Shown here in pieces: positions 54,507-63,404 of a DNA stretch of 64,000 bases. The translations under genes and the position numbers were made by a program. The DNA comes from an uncultured Flavobacteriales bacterium. Lineage in GTDB: Bacteria > Bacteroidota > Bacteroidia > Palsa-965. Position 1 is the stretch's first letter; each line of letters starts with the position of its first letter. The DNA is taken from contig CAIQQJ010000059.1 of NCBI GenBank assembly GCA_903873905.1, positions 1 through 64,000 on the forward strand, written 5' to 3'. Below the pieces are notes generated by a model. That model saw only the letters and a program-made list of their open reading frames with translations, did not search any database and was not told the DNA's origin.

Positions 54507-57017
54507 ATGAAAAAAAAATCTTACAATGTGAGGACGCTCTCACGATCATTATTAGTATTTGTACTGAGCTTTGCTAGCTTGATGTCAAGTGGACAAACCT
54601 TGGTTGATTTTAATGCCGCCATTCTAAGTGGAATTTCACCACAATTGCCTTATAATTCAGTAACTGCAAATTTGAATTCGACTGCAATTACTAGATCATC
54701 TCTGACTTCCGCAACTGCAACCGCCGGCTTTGGTTCTAGTTCTTGGCCGACAACAGCTTCAGCGCCAACAAGTGCAAAATTCTTGACCTTCACTCTGACG
54801 GCAACAGCAGCACATGTCATAAATCTTGGAGGAGCCACACTATCTTTTGGTATTTCGAGAAGCGGAGTAGGTCCTACAATTGCATATATCTATTCTAGTG
54901 TTTCAGGCTATTCAAGTACAGCCAATGTATTGAACACAACCACACCCATCGCATCACTGCCAACAGTTTCGACTGTCAATTATGTTTTCCCTTCAACAGG
55001 TGCCTACGACAATCTTTCTACAGTCACAATACATATCTATGCAGATGTAGCTGGATCTTCAGCTGGCATTCTGTACCTAAAAAATCCTTCATCAGGAAAT
55101 ATTAGAATTTCTGGAGGTTCAGTTACCTCGTGCATTCCTGTTTTCTCCTTAATTTCAAGCAATAGTCCAATTTGTTCAGGTTCAACACTCAACCTAACTT
55201 CAACTGCAACCTCTGGAATAACTCCTATTACTTATTCATGGTCAGGACCCAATGGATTTGCTTCATCCAGCCAGAATCCAAGTATACCTTCAGCTACAAC
55301 TGCTGCTGTTGGAACATATTCGGTAACGGCTTCAAATTCTTGTGGAACCTCACCGTCCAGCACAACCAATGTTGCGGTCAGTTCAATTGTTATGACGGCA
55401 TTGTCCCAAACAAATATTTCTTGCAATAACGGATCAAATGGCTCAGCCAGTGTAAATACCGCAAGTGGTGGTCAAGGTTCATACACCTATAATTGGACAC
55501 CTGGTAATCCAATTGGGGATGGCACTACTACCGTTTCTGGACTTACTGTCGGAACGTATACTTGCAACGTAACTGATGGAATCGGTTGTATGGCAACACA
55601 ACCATTTAATATTACTCAACCATCTGCTATTGCCCTAACTTTAAATGGAACAAATGCAACATGCGCTAATAATGATGGGTCTGCAACTGTCTCTGCTTCC
55701 GGTGGAGCTGGAGGTTATACATATTTATGGATGCCTGGTGCATCAACATCAGCAAATCCAACTGGACTTTCTGCCGCAACATATACCTGTACAGTTACAG
55801 ATATCAATTCTTGCTCCAATTCAGGAACAGTTCTTATCACTGCCGCATCAGTATGCCTTACACAGTTAAATGCAGCATCGTGTGGAGCTACTTTAACTGC
55901 TTTGAATCAACCAATTTATTGTAACGCAGTAGCTGGTGCGACAAACTACCAGTACACTTTTAAGCAGGGTGCAACAACCGTTGCGCTGTATACTCGCGGT
56001 AATTATTTAACGAATTGCATCTTATCAACAATTCCATCTCTCCAATATGCTCAAACCTATCAGGTGACTGTTAGTTCTTATGTTGGAGGTAATTGGAGTA
56101 GTTTTGGGCCAAGTTGTAATGTAACCACTCCAGCTTTCCCTGCTGGGCACGTCAGCGCTGGGTCTTGTGGAATCACTCTAACTTCACTTGCTACGCCTAT
56201 TTATTGCAATACTGTAATTGGCGCAACAAATTATGAATGGAAATTCATGCAAGGTGCAACACTAATTGGAACCTATCAAAGGGGTAATTGGCTTACAGAC
56301 ATTACACCTACTAATGTTAACAGCCTGTCATACGGACAATCATACGATGTATACGTCCGAGCGCAAGAGGGCGGAATTTGGGGACCTTTCGGAACTTCTT
56401 GTGCATTAACTACTCCTGCTTTTCCTTCTACGCAGGTTGGTTCAACTTGGTGTAATAGTTCTGTAACTAATCTGAGTTCTGGTATTTCTTGCAATATTGT
56501 TTTAGGTGCTACAAATTATCAATGGAAGGCGGAAAAGGGTGCATTTTCCTCAATAGTGAATCGTGGCAGCAACCTAAATAATTGGAGATTGTCTTGGAAT
56601 GTTGGAACCACTATAAACACAACATACAATGTTTCAGTACGTGCAATGGTCGGGGGTGTTTGGGGAACTTTTGGACCTGTTTGCACTATTTACGTTGGGC
56701 CGAATTTATTGCCACAATTTCCTGGAGATAATATTGTTCCGAGTGAAGTCCGACTTGCAAACCCAGATGTGAATTTTGGAAGTGATGAATCTTCGATATC
56801 AGTTTTCCCAAACCCATTCTCCGAAAACATCACAGTAACAACTGATGCAGATGTTCAGAGTCTTTCCATTTACAATTCATTTGGAGAACTTGTCCGAATG
56901 GTAGAAATCAAGAATGGTACTGCTGAAATAAGTCTTGGAGATTTGGCGAATGGCATTTATTTGATCCAAGCAAAAACAGCAAATGGAATGCTCACTAAGC
57001 GAGTTATAAAACAATAA
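54507..57017 (+). CDS. T9SS type A surface protein with SprB-like units and three tandem Cys/aromatic repeats
   Basis: 836 residues from the ATG at 54507. Signal peptide to about 34 (SLMSSGQ). A Ser/Thr-rich domain at 35-200, an Ig-like unit, two SprB-like repeats (GGQGSYTYNWTPG, GGAGGYTYLWMPG) to about 440, then three tandem repeats of about 90 residues from 445 to 735 with the pattern C.....L...IYCN.V.GATNY.W.F.QGA, a Y..V.V.A.VGG.W..FG..C ending. The type A sorting domain occupies the last 75 residues (VFPNPFSENITVTTD, LANGIYLIQAKT). A surface-exposed adhesin is likely. Confidence 0.88.
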   Translation: MKKKSYNVRTLSRSLLVFVLSFASLMSSGQTLVDFNAAILSGISPQLPYNSVTANLNSTAITRSSLTSATATAGFGSSSWPTTASAPTSAKFLTFTLTATAAHVINLGGATLSFGISRSGVGPTIAYIYSSVSGYSSTANVLNTTTPIASLPTVSTVNYVFPSTGAYDNLSTVTIHIYADVAGSSAGILYLKNPSSGNIRISGGSVTSCIPVFSLISSNSPICSGSTLNLTSTATSGITPITYSWSGPNGFASSSQNPSIPSATTAAVGTYSVTASNSCGTSPSSTTNVAVSSIVMTALSQTNISCNNGSNGSASVNTASGGQGSYTYNWTPGNPIGDGTTTVSGLTVGTYTCNVTDGIGCMATQPFNITQPSAIALTLNGTNATCANNDGSATVSASGGAGGYTYLWMPGASTSANPTGLSAATYTCTVTDINSCSNSGTVLITAASVCLTQLNAASCGATLTALNQPIYCNAVAGATNYQYTFKQGATTVALYTRGNYLTNCILSTIPSLQYAQTYQVTVSSYVGGNWSSFGPSCNVTTPAFPAGHVSAGSCGITLTSLATPIYCNTVIGATNYEWKFMQGATLIGTYQRGNWLTDITPTNVNSLSYGQSYDVYVRAQEGGIWGPFGTSCALTTPAFPSTQVGSTWCNSSVTNLSSGISCNIVLGATNYQWKAEKGAFSSIVNRGSNLNNWRLSWNVGTTINTTYNVSVRAMVGGVWGTFGPVCTIYVGPNLLPQFPGDNIVPSEVRLANPDVNFGSDESSISVFPNPFSENITVTTDADVQSLSIYNSFGELVRMVEIKNGTAEISLGDLANGIYLIQAKTANGMLTKRVIKQ

Positions 57018-57039
57018 TTTTCATTAATAACATATCAGC

Positions 57040-57076
57040 ATAAAAAAGCGGGAAGAATATCTTCCCGCTTTTTTAT
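57040..57076. terminator. strong bidirectional terminator
   Basis: AAAAAAGCGGGAAGA - ATA - TCTTCCCGCTTTTTT is a near-perfect palindrome ending the plus-strand surface protein and the minus-strand aconitase gene. Confidence 0.96.
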
Positions 57077-57125
57077 GCTATTAATTTTTCAGTAACCTTG
57101 TTATTTTGAAAACACTTTTCAAACC

Positions 57126-59393
57126 TCACGCCTTCACCCCAGCCCGAATAATATTCAGCGCACCACCCGCTTTAAACCACTCAATCTGCTGTTCATTGTA
57201 AGTATGATTCACTGAAATCTCTTCCTTACTTCCATCAGCATGATTCAATACCAATGTCAGAGGTTTATTAGGAGCAAATGAATTCAATCCAACAATGTCA
57301 ATTGAATCATCCTCTATGATTTTGTTGTAATCTTCTTTGTTAGCAAATGTCAACGCCAACATTCCCTGTTTTTTCAAATTCGTCTCGTGAATACGTGCGA
57401 ATGATTTCACAAGTACGGCGCGTACACCCAAGAAACGCGGCTCCATCGCAGCATGCTCACGTGAAGAGCCTTCTCCGTAATTTTCATCACCCACTACAAT
57501 CGACCCGATTCCTTTTGCTTTGTAATCGCGCTGAACTTTAGGAACAGAATCGTATGCACCAGTCAATTGATTTTTTACGTTGTCGGTTTTTTCATTGAAG
57601 AAATTTACTGCACCAATCAACATGTTGTTGGAAATATTATCGAGGTGACCACGATATTTCAACCATGGACCAGCCATAGAAATATGATCCGTTGTACATT
57701 TTCCTTTTGCCTTGATCAACAATTTCAAACCTTTCAAATCAATACCCTCCCATGCTGTAAATGGATCCAACAATTGAAGACGATCTGATGTTGCTGAAAC
57801 TTTTATTACAACACCACTTCCATCAGCAGCTGGTTGTTGGTAACCGGCATCCTCAACAGCAAATCCTTTTTTCGGCAGCTCATCTCCTTTTGGTTCGTCC
57901 AATTTTACTTTTTCTCCTTTATCATTAATCAGAAAATCAGTAATCGGATTGAAAGTCAAATCTCCTGCGATTGCCAATGCTGTTACCATTTCAGGTGAAG
58001 CAACAAATGCCATCGTGTTCGGATTTCCATCAGCACGTTTCGCAAAATTTCTATTGAAAGAATGAACGATAGTATTTTTCTCTTGCTTCTCCGCTCCCAT
58101 TCTATCCCACATTCCAATGCAAGGTCCACAAGCATTCGTGAATATTTTTGCACCAATGGATTCAAACACATCCACAAATCCATCACGTTGAATCGTAAAT
58201 CGAATTTGTTCAGAACCCGGGTTAATCAAAAAATCCGCTTTTGCTTTTAATCCTTTTTCCTTTACTTGTTTCGCAACAGAAACAGCACGGGAGATATCTT
58301 CATAAGAAGAATTTGTGCAAGAGCCAATCAAACCAACTTCAACCTTCACAGGCCAGTTGTTTTGTTTCACAACTTCTTTCATTTTGGAAATTGGCGTTGC
58401 CAAATCCGGAGTGAAAGGTCCGTTCAAATGCGGTTCCAATTCCGACAAATTGATTTCAATAACCTCATCAAAATAACTGGAAGGGTCTGCATAAACTTCG
58501 TTGTCGCCAGTGAGATGTTCTTTCACACCATCAGCTAATTTCGCAACCTCTGCTCTTCCTGTTGCATTCAAATAACGCGACATCGATTCATCGTAACCGA
58601 ATGTTGAAGTTGTAGCTCCAATTTCAGCACCCATATTGCAGATGGTTCCTTTTCCTGTGCAAGACATTGATGTTGCACCTTCTCCAAAATATTCTACAAT
58701 TGCTCCAGTTCCACCTTTTACTGTAAGAATTCCTGCAACTTTCAAAATCACATCTTTCGGTGCAGTCCAACCCGATAATTTTCCTGTCAATTTTATGCCT
58801 ATCAATTTTGGAAATTTTAATTCCCAAGGAAGTCCTGCCATGACATCACACGCATCAGCTCCTCCAACACCAATCGCAATCATTCCTAATCCACCTGCAT
58901 TCACTGTATGTGAATCGGTTCCAATCATCATGCCACCTGGAAACGCGTAGTTTTCTAATACAACTTGGTGAATGATACCTGCACCTGGTTTCCAAAATCC
59001 AATTCCATATTTATTCGAAACGGAAGCAAGAAAATCATAAACTTCTTTGCTTTCGTTATTCGCTACTGCCAAATCTGCTGTCGCTCCATTTTTTGCTGTA
59101 ATCAAATGATCGCAATGTACTGTAGAAGGAACCGCCACTTTTTTTCTTCCTGCTTGCATGAATTGCAACAAAGCCATTTGCGCAGTTGCATCTTGCATCG
59201 CCACACGATCCGGATTAAAATCAACGTAATCTTTTCCACGACCAAATGCATTCGATGGAAGATTTTCTGCAAGATGTGCGTAAAGAATTTTTTCTGTGAG
59301 TGTAAGTGGACGTCCTACTAATTTACGTGCCGCTTCCACTCTAGCAGGAAGTGCCGAATACAATCGCTTAATCATTTCAAGATCGAAAACCAT
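57126..59393 (-). CDS. acnA: aconitate hydratase
   Basis: 755 residues, mitochondrial-type length. Cluster cysteines are in [11 protein letters not shown] and [30 protein letters not shown] and [12 protein letters not shown] are in family order. It interconverts citrate and isocitrate via cis-aconitate in the citric acid cycle. Monocistronic here. The gene symbol is by similarity only; the protein is closer to mitochondrial aconitase than to E. coli AcnA or AcnB. Confidence 0.96.
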   Translation of the reverse strand: MVFDLEMIKRLYSALPARVEAARKLVGRPLTLTEKILYAHLAENLPSNAFGRGKDYVDFNPDRVAMQDATAQMALLQFMQAGRKKVAVPSTVHCDHLITAKNGATADLAVANNESKEVYDFLASVSNKYGIGFWKPGAGIIHQVVLENYAFPGGMMIGTDSHTVNAGGLGMIAIGVGGADACDVMAGLPWELKFPKLIGIKLTGKLSGWTAPKDVILKVAGILTVKGGTGAIVEYFGEGATSMSCTGKGTICNMGAEIGATTSTFGYDESMSRYLNATGRAEVAKLADGVKEHLTGDNEVYADPSSYFDEVIEINLSELEPHLNGPFTPDLATPISKMKEVVKQNNWPVKVEVGLIGSCTNSSYEDISRAVSVAKQVKEKGLKAKADFLINPGSEQIRFTIQRDGFVDVFESIGAKIFTNACGPCIGMWDRMGAEKQEKNTIVHSFNRNFAKRADGNPNTMAFVASPEMVTALAIAGDLTFNPITDFLINDKGEKVKLDEPKGDELPKKGFAVEDAGYQQPAADGSGVVIKVSATSDRLQLLDPFTAWEGIDLKGLKLLIKAKGKCTTDHISMAGPWLKYRGHLDNISNNMLIGAVNFFNEKTDNVKNQLTGAYDSVPKVQRDYKAKGIGSIVVGDENYGEGSSREHAAMEPRFLGVRAVLVKSFARIHETNLKKQGMLALTFANKEDYNKIIEDDSIDIVGLNSFAPNKPLTLVLNHADGSKEEISVNHTYNEQQIEWFKAGGALNIIRAGVKA

Positions 59394-59434
59394 TTTTGAT
59401 AGATTTTAATTTCTTATTCCGTTAATTCAATTGC

Positions 59435-59442
59435 CAAATTTA
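59435..59442 (-). promoter_or_regulatory. putative -7 element of aconitase
   Basis: TAAATTTG on the minus strand, exact TAnnTTTG, 41 bases before the ATG. Confidence 0.4.
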
Positions 59443-59518
59443 CAAATTCGCTAGTTGCTAGAATAAGTTTTTTATGAGAATTTCTCGAATGAGGAGCGGA
59501 CCAAAAGTGCAAAAATGT

Positions 59519-59626
59519 TTTTCATGTCCTGCTTTCCGTTACAAATCCTCGTTCAGCCCACAAACCACGCCACTGCGGCTTTTCCCCAAAGAGACCACTA
59601 TGCTACACTACGATCAGGGCTAAATT
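59519..59626 (+). repeat. decayed copy of the dispersed element
   Basis: GCTTTCCGTTACAAATCCTC matches GGGCTTTCCGTTACAATCCCTC of the copy at 31177; GAGACCACTATGCTACACTAC matches an inner part of the copy at 14854. The ends are gone. It occupies the spacer between the divergent aconitase and ABC permease genes. Confidence 0.55.
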
Positions 59627-59653
59627 CAATTCATTCGGATCAAAACTTTTTCA

Positions 59654-59688
59654 CCCCATTCCCATGTCCCAAGTCCCAAGTCTCGCTT
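59654..59688. repeat. heptad array before the ABC permease gene
   Basis: CCCCATT, CCCATGT, CCCAAGT, CCCAAGT, CTCGCTT in 7-bp register; its reverse complement is the GGGACAT/ACTTGGG vocabulary of the array after rho. Confidence 0.78.
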
Positions 59689-59696
59689 CTATTAGG

Positions 59697-59704
59697 TAAT
59701 TTTA
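59697..59704 (+). promoter_or_regulatory. -7-like element next to the ABC permease ATG
   Basis: TAATTTTA, one mismatch to TAnnTTTG, seven bases before the ATG at 59712. Possible short-leader transcript. Confidence 0.35.
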
Positions 59705-59711
59705 CTTCCAA

Positions 59712-60950
59712 ATGAATTCCTCATTTCGAGAAAATTTTCGAGTTGCATTATCCTCCATAAGAGGACAATCACTTCGTGCATTTCTTACTATCTTAATTAT
59801 CGCTCTTGGAATTGGCGCACTCGTTGGAATCCTAACTTCCATTGATGTGATGAAAACTTCGCTCACCAGCAATTTCACTAGCATGGGCGCAAACACATTC
59901 ACAATTAGAAATAGGGAATTTAGAATTCGTATTGGACGCGGTGGAAAAAAACCAAAAAAATTCCGTCCAATTACTTTCAAGGAAGCAATGGAATTTTCAG
60001 ATCGATTTGATTTCCCAGGTACCGTTTCTGTTTCCACAATGGCGTCAATGGCTTCAACATTGAAATACAAATCGGAAAAAACAAATCCAAATATTCAAGT
60101 CCTTGGAGTGGATCAAAATTATCTTGCCACTTCCGGTTATGAAATCGAAAGAGGACGGAATTTTTCACGACTCGAAGCCACGAGCGGTGCGCATGTCGCA
60201 CTCATTGGCCATGATTTGATTTTAACGCTTTTCAAAAAGGAAGATCCAATAGGAAAAGAAATTTCCGTTGGCGCAGGAAAATATTTGATTATCGGAACAT
60301 TAAAACCAAAAGGAAGTGCAATGGGTTTTGGTGGCGATAAAACAGCCATGTTGCCAATAGAAAATGTGCGTCAATATTTTTCAAGACCCGACATGACATT
60401 TACCATCAGTGTACTTTCAAGAGACGCCAGATTGATGGAGGCAACGATAAGCAATGCAACTGGCCTCTTTCGAATCATCCGAAAAGTAAACATTGGTGAT
60501 GATGAAAATTTTGACATCATCAAGAGCGATAGTTTTGCATCTGCACTTTTTGAGGATCTGAAATACGTAACGATTGGTGCAACAATAATCGGAATCATTA
60601 CACTACTTGGTGCTGCAATAGGCTTAATGAATATTATGTTGGTTTCCGTTACAGAACGTACGCGAGAAATAGGAATCAGAAAAGCATTAGGTGCAACAAG
60701 ATCTTCCATCCGAAATCAATTCCTCACTGAAGCAATTGTCATTTGTCAATTCGGCGGACTGTTCGGTGTTCTCCTCGCAATGATTATCGGACTTCTAATT
60801 TCTTTCTCAATGAATTCCCCTTTCGTAATGCCTTGGGCTTGGATTATTTTAGGCTTTACAATTTGTTTTTGCGTCGGACTTATTTCCGGAATTTATCCAG
60901 CCATCAAAGCTTCTAGATTAGATCCTATCGAAGCGCTTCGTTACGAATAA
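59712..60950 (+). CDS. MacB/FtsX-type ABC transporter permease
   Basis: 412 residues. Membrane helix near 23-45, a large extracytoplasmic MacB_PCD domain to about 280, and three helices at about 285-310, 335-360 and 375-400. The cytoplasmic loop has the coupling-helix sequence RTREIGIRKALGATRSSI. It belongs to the lipoprotein-release or peptide-efflux permeases. No ATPase or adaptor gene is adjacent, so its partners lie elsewhere. Confidence 0.9.
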   Translation: MNSSFRENFRVALSSIRGQSLRAFLTILIIALGIGALVGILTSIDVMKTSLTSNFTSMGANTFTIRNREFRIRIGRGGKKPKKFRPITFKEAMEFSDRFDFPGTVSVSTMASMASTLKYKSEKTNPNIQVLGVDQNYLATSGYEIERGRNFSRLEATSGAHVALIGHDLILTLFKKEDPIGKEISVGAGKYLIIGTLKPKGSAMGFGGDKTAMLPIENVRQYFSRPDMTFTISVLSRDARLMEATISNATGLFRIIRKVNIGDDENFDIIKSDSFASALFEDLKYVTIGATIIGIITLLGAAIGLMNIMLVSVTERTREIGIRKALGATRSSIRNQFLTEAIVICQFGGLFGVLLAMIIGLLISFSMNSPFVMPWAWIILGFTICFCVGLISGIYPAIKASRLDPIEALRYE

Positions 60951-60985
60951 TTTTATTTTATTCAATTTCACTATTCAATATTTTT

Positions 60986-61098
60986 GGGGCGTGTCCCTTT
61001 GGGTCGGGCTTTCCGCTGCAAGTCCTCAGCCGTGGTGTCGGGTTTACAAACCCTACACCACGTCTTCCGGGCTTTCCACTACAATCCCTCACGCAAAA
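60986..61098 (+). repeat. dispersed GGGCGTG/CTCACGC element with a variant hairpin
   Basis: GGGGCGTGTCCCTTTGGGTCGG, CTTTCCGCTGCAAGTCCTC, then GGTGTCGGGTTT - ACA - AACCCTACACC instead of the CCCAACA hairpin, then GGGCTTTCCACTACAATCC and CTCACGCAAAA. It sits between convergent genes. Confidence 0.94.
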
Positions 61099-61110
61099 GA
61101 AAATATATTC

Positions 61111-61146
61111 AAATAAAAAATCCCCTCGATTGCTCGAAGGGATTTT
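61111..61146 (-). terminator. terminator of the rpsF-rpsR-rplI operon
   Basis: On the minus strand AAAATCCCTTCGA pairs with TCGAGGGGATTTT and is followed by T-rich sequence. It also faces the ABC permease gene on the plus strand. Confidence 0.9.
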
Positions 61147-61153
61147 AAATTTG

Positions 61154-61204
61154 TCAGACTGAGTGTCCCAATAGAATTGTTGGGATGTATCGAAGCCTAC
61201 TCAG
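61154..61204. repeat. CAGACTGAGTG family repeat overlapping the rplI stop
   Basis: TGTCAGACTGAGTG, an inner hairpin CCCAATAGAATTGTTGGG, GTATCGAAG and CCTACTCAGG. CTGAGT at 61159-61164 pairs with ACTCAG at 61199-61204. The right arm covers the last two codons (Pro, Glu) and the TAG stop of rplI. Confidence 0.75.
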
Positions 61205-61646
61205 GAACTACTTCAAATTGGAATGAAGCAACAACTTCCTTGTGCAAACGAACTTTCGCATTATATACGCCAGTTGTTTTTACAGTTTCCTCGTTCTCAA
61301 TCGTAATATTGCGACGATCAAGTTCGAATCCAAGTTTGCGAAGAGCTTCTGTCAATTGAACACTTGTGATTGATCCGAAAATTTTTCCGTTTTCGCCAGT
61401 CTTAGCACCAACTTTAACGATCATTTCTCCGAGTTTCGCTGCGTTCTTTTCAGCTTCAGCTTTAATCTTAACTTCTTTATGTGCGCGCTGTTTTACGTTT
61501 TCAGCGTGAATTTTTTTCGCAGTTGCATCAGCGGCAATTGCTATTCCTTTTGGAATAAGAAAATTGCGACCAAATCCTGGGCGAACATTTACAACATCGT
61601 CTTTATAGCCGAGGTTCTTTACGTCTTGTTTTAGAATGATTTCCAT
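61197..61646 (-). CDS. rplI: 50S ribosomal protein L9
   Basis: 149 residues. N-terminal motif MEIILKQDVKNLGYKDD and NFLIPKGIA, then the long central helix and the C-terminal globular domain (GKIFGSITSVQLTEAL). Third gene of the S6-S18-L9 operon, 15 bases after rpsR. Confidence 0.98.
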   Translation of the reverse strand: MEIILKQDVKNLGYKDDVVNVRPGFGRNFLIPKGIAIAADATAKKIHAENVKQRAHKEVKIKAEAEKNAAKLGEMIVKVGAKTGENGKIFGSITSVQLTEALRKLGFELDRRNITIENEETVKTTGVYNAKVRLHKEVVASFQFEVVPE

Positions 61647-61661
61647 TTTGTGTTCCTCCGT

Positions 61662-61931
61662 TTATTTAAGTTGGTCGGCCACGTATGGCATAAGAGCGAT
61701 GTGACGAGCGCGTTTAACTGCACTTCCAACTTTACGTTGGTATTTCACAGATGTTCCAGTGAGACGGCGTGGCAACAATTTGCCTTGCTCGTTTACGAAC
61801 TTCAAAAGGAAAGTTGCGTCTTTGTAATCAATGTATTTAATACCGGCTTTCTTGAAGCGACAGTATTTTTTCTTTTTTACCTCAACAGATGGTGGGTTGA
61901 GATAGCGGATTTCAGAGCTATTTTCTGCCAT
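61662..61931 (-). CDS. rpsR: 30S ribosomal protein S18
   Basis: 89 residues from the ATG at 61931 ([11 protein letters not shown]). An upstream in-frame ATG at 61979 would overlap rpsF and add 16 residues unlike the family. [15 protein letters not shown] and [12 protein letters not shown] are the family motifs. It forms a pair with S6 in the 30S platform. Confidence 0.97.
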   Translation of the reverse strand: MAENSSEIRYLNPPSVEVKKKKYCRFKKAGIKYIDYKDATFLLKFVNEQGKLLPRRLTGTSVKYQRKVGSAVKRARHIALMPYVADQLK

Positions 61932-61950
61932 GTTTTTTTCGTGTTGAGGA

Positions 61951-62310
61951 TTAAACTGATTCTTTTTCTTTTTTCGCATTCTTCAAACGTGTGCGACGCT
62001 TCTCAGCATAAGCAACACCGTGTTTGTCGAGAGCAACTGTCATGAAACGTAGGATACGCTCATCACGTTTGAAAGTAACTTCAAGTTCTGCAACGGCAGC
62101 GCCATCTTTAGCAGTGAACTCGAATAAATGATAATGGCCGGTGGACTTCTTTTGGATCTGGTAGGCTAGCTTTCTTAAGCCCCAAGATTCCTCGTGAATG
62201 ATGTTCGCTCCAAGATCCTTAATGGTCTTGCGGAACTTGCCCACCGCCTCCTTTGCCTGATCTTCAGACAAAACGGGAGTTAAAATGAAGACGGTTTCGT
62301 AATGATACAT
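61951..62310 (-). CDS. rpsF: 30S ribosomal protein S6
   Basis: 119 residues, ferredoxin-like fold; [17 protein letters not shown] and [22 protein letters not shown] are conserved (the second split at QIQ). The C-terminal tail is Lys-rich. First gene of the operon. Confidence 0.98.
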   Translation of the reverse strand: MYHYETVFILTPVLSEDQAKEAVGKFRKTIKDLGANIIHEESWGLRKLAYQIQKKSTGHYHLFEFTAKDGAAVAELEVTFKRDERILRFMTVALDKHGVAYAEKRRTRLKNAKKEKESV

Positions 62311-62328
62311 TTTGTTGGTTTTTGTTTA

Positions 62329-62377
62329 CCCCCATTATTGGGGATGGCAAAGGTAGTAATTTCAGTCAATTCACCAA
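62329..62377 (-). promoter_or_regulatory. promoter and leader hairpin of the rpsF operon
   Basis: On the minus strand TTG (62377-62375), 19 bases, TACCTTTG (62355-62348), a textbook Bacteroidota promoter. The leader contains CCCC-AATAAT-GGGG (62343-62329) 19 bases before the ATG. In other bacteria the S6:S18 pair binds an rpsF leader; whether this hairpin does so is not known. Confidence 0.7.
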
Positions 62378-62426
62378 TGAAAATCTAATAATCCGAATAT
62401 TATTTTCAAAACAGTCTGGAAAAGGA

Positions 62427-62459
62427 AAATCCCCTAAACTATTGAAGTTCAGAGGATTT
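62427..62459 (-). terminator. terminator after tRNA-Glu
   Basis: On the minus strand AAATCCTCTGAACT pairs imperfectly with AGTTTAGGGGATTT, followed by TTCC-rich sequence. It begins three bases after the tRNA. Confidence 0.7.
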
Positions 62460-62462
62460 GTG

Positions 62463-62534
62463 TAGCCCGTACGAGAATCGAACTCGTGTTTACAGAATGA
62501 AAATCTGCTGTCCTAACCCCTAGACGAACGGGCC
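62463..62534 (-). tRNA. tRNA-Glu (anticodon TTC)
   Basis: 72 bases without CCA. The acceptor stem GGCCCGT pairs with ACGGGCT (one G-U), discriminator A. Anticodon stem CAGA/TCTG encloses TTTTCAT with anticodon TTC. The T arm is ACGAG-TTCGATT-CTCGT. 3' CCA is not encoded. It is a single tRNA. Confidence 0.95.
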
Positions 62535-62617
62535 GTGTTTGTTTTGGGAGTGCAAATTTAGACTGAAATTCGAATTCTGCAACAAATGGAGCAAAAAGAG
62601 GTGATTTATTATTCAAA

Positions 62618-63313
62618 CTATTCTGGAAGATCGGTGTCTGCTTGAAATCTGAAGCCAAGCCTTTTCCCTGTCTTCACCGTCATCATTGAACTTTCTTCAA
62701 GTACTTGGGCAATTGTGACCACTTTCATTTCTTCGAAGGGAGGCGTAAATAAATCGAAGTTGAGACAATAAACAATCGAAGATTCGACAATTTTCTTCAA
62801 TTCCTCTTTATTTAAGATAGCATTTGCGAAATCGTTGTACATAAATCCGAGCTGGCGTTTTCCTTCAACAAAATAATGCTGGTCTTTATTAAGGAAAATC
62901 CTTGCTACTAAATATCCTAGATCATTTGCTCGATTGTATTTAAAGGAATCCGCAAGGAAATTATAAATGTTAATCATGCCACAAAAAGAATTTCCTGTGT
63001 TTTCCTTCACATAAGATGTCTTCCACATTTGGTGAGAGGTGTCAAATTCAAACACATTCGTGTGCATGTGAAAAATCAATACATCACCTGCCACTCTTAA
63101 TTCAACTTCGAATTCACTTTTGTCTTTGTACTCAACAAGGATGCGTTTGTCAATGGCGGTTGCCTTCGGGCGCAACTCATCAGCTACTTCTTTCACCACC
63201 TGTTTTAGTTCCCTAAAAACATCAATGGTCTTATAAAAAACATCCTGCTTCAGGGATGCCTTTTCCTTTAGAAGTTGTAAAATTGTTTCGTTTGCAGATT
63301 TTTCTGACATCAC
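62618..63313 (-). CDS. conserved hypothetical protein
   Basis: 231 residues, alpha/beta, no signal peptide. Motifs NTGNSFCGMINIYNFLADSF and GYLVARIFLNKDQHYFVEGK lie near 105-155. I believe related proteins exist across Bacteroidota but cannot name a family. A helical N-terminus (residues 5-45) may be a dimerisation segment. It precedes tRNA-Glu and follows proS on the same strand. Confidence 0.72.
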   Translation of the reverse strand: MMSEKSANETILQLLKEKASLKQDVFYKTIDVFRELKQVVKEVADELRPKATAIDKRILVEYKDKSEFEVELRVAGDVLIFHMHTNVFEFDTSHQMWKTSYVKENTGNSFCGMINIYNFLADSFKYNRANDLGYLVARIFLNKDQHYFVEGKRQLGFMYNDFANAILNKEELKKIVESSIVYCLNFDLFTPPFEEMKVVTIAQVLEESSMMTVKTGKRLGFRFQADTDLPE

Positions 63314-63404
63314 TTTGAATTTATAAGTTCCAAAATTTTATTCTGAGATCAGAAAATAAATTATTAATTATTCCTGAACTCAAAATACCAAACTCCTTTT
63401 TGTT

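Noticed and set aside
14854-61098. Insertion sequence
   Set aside because: Copies are 70-130 bp, have no transposase frame and no evident target duplications that I could find by eye.
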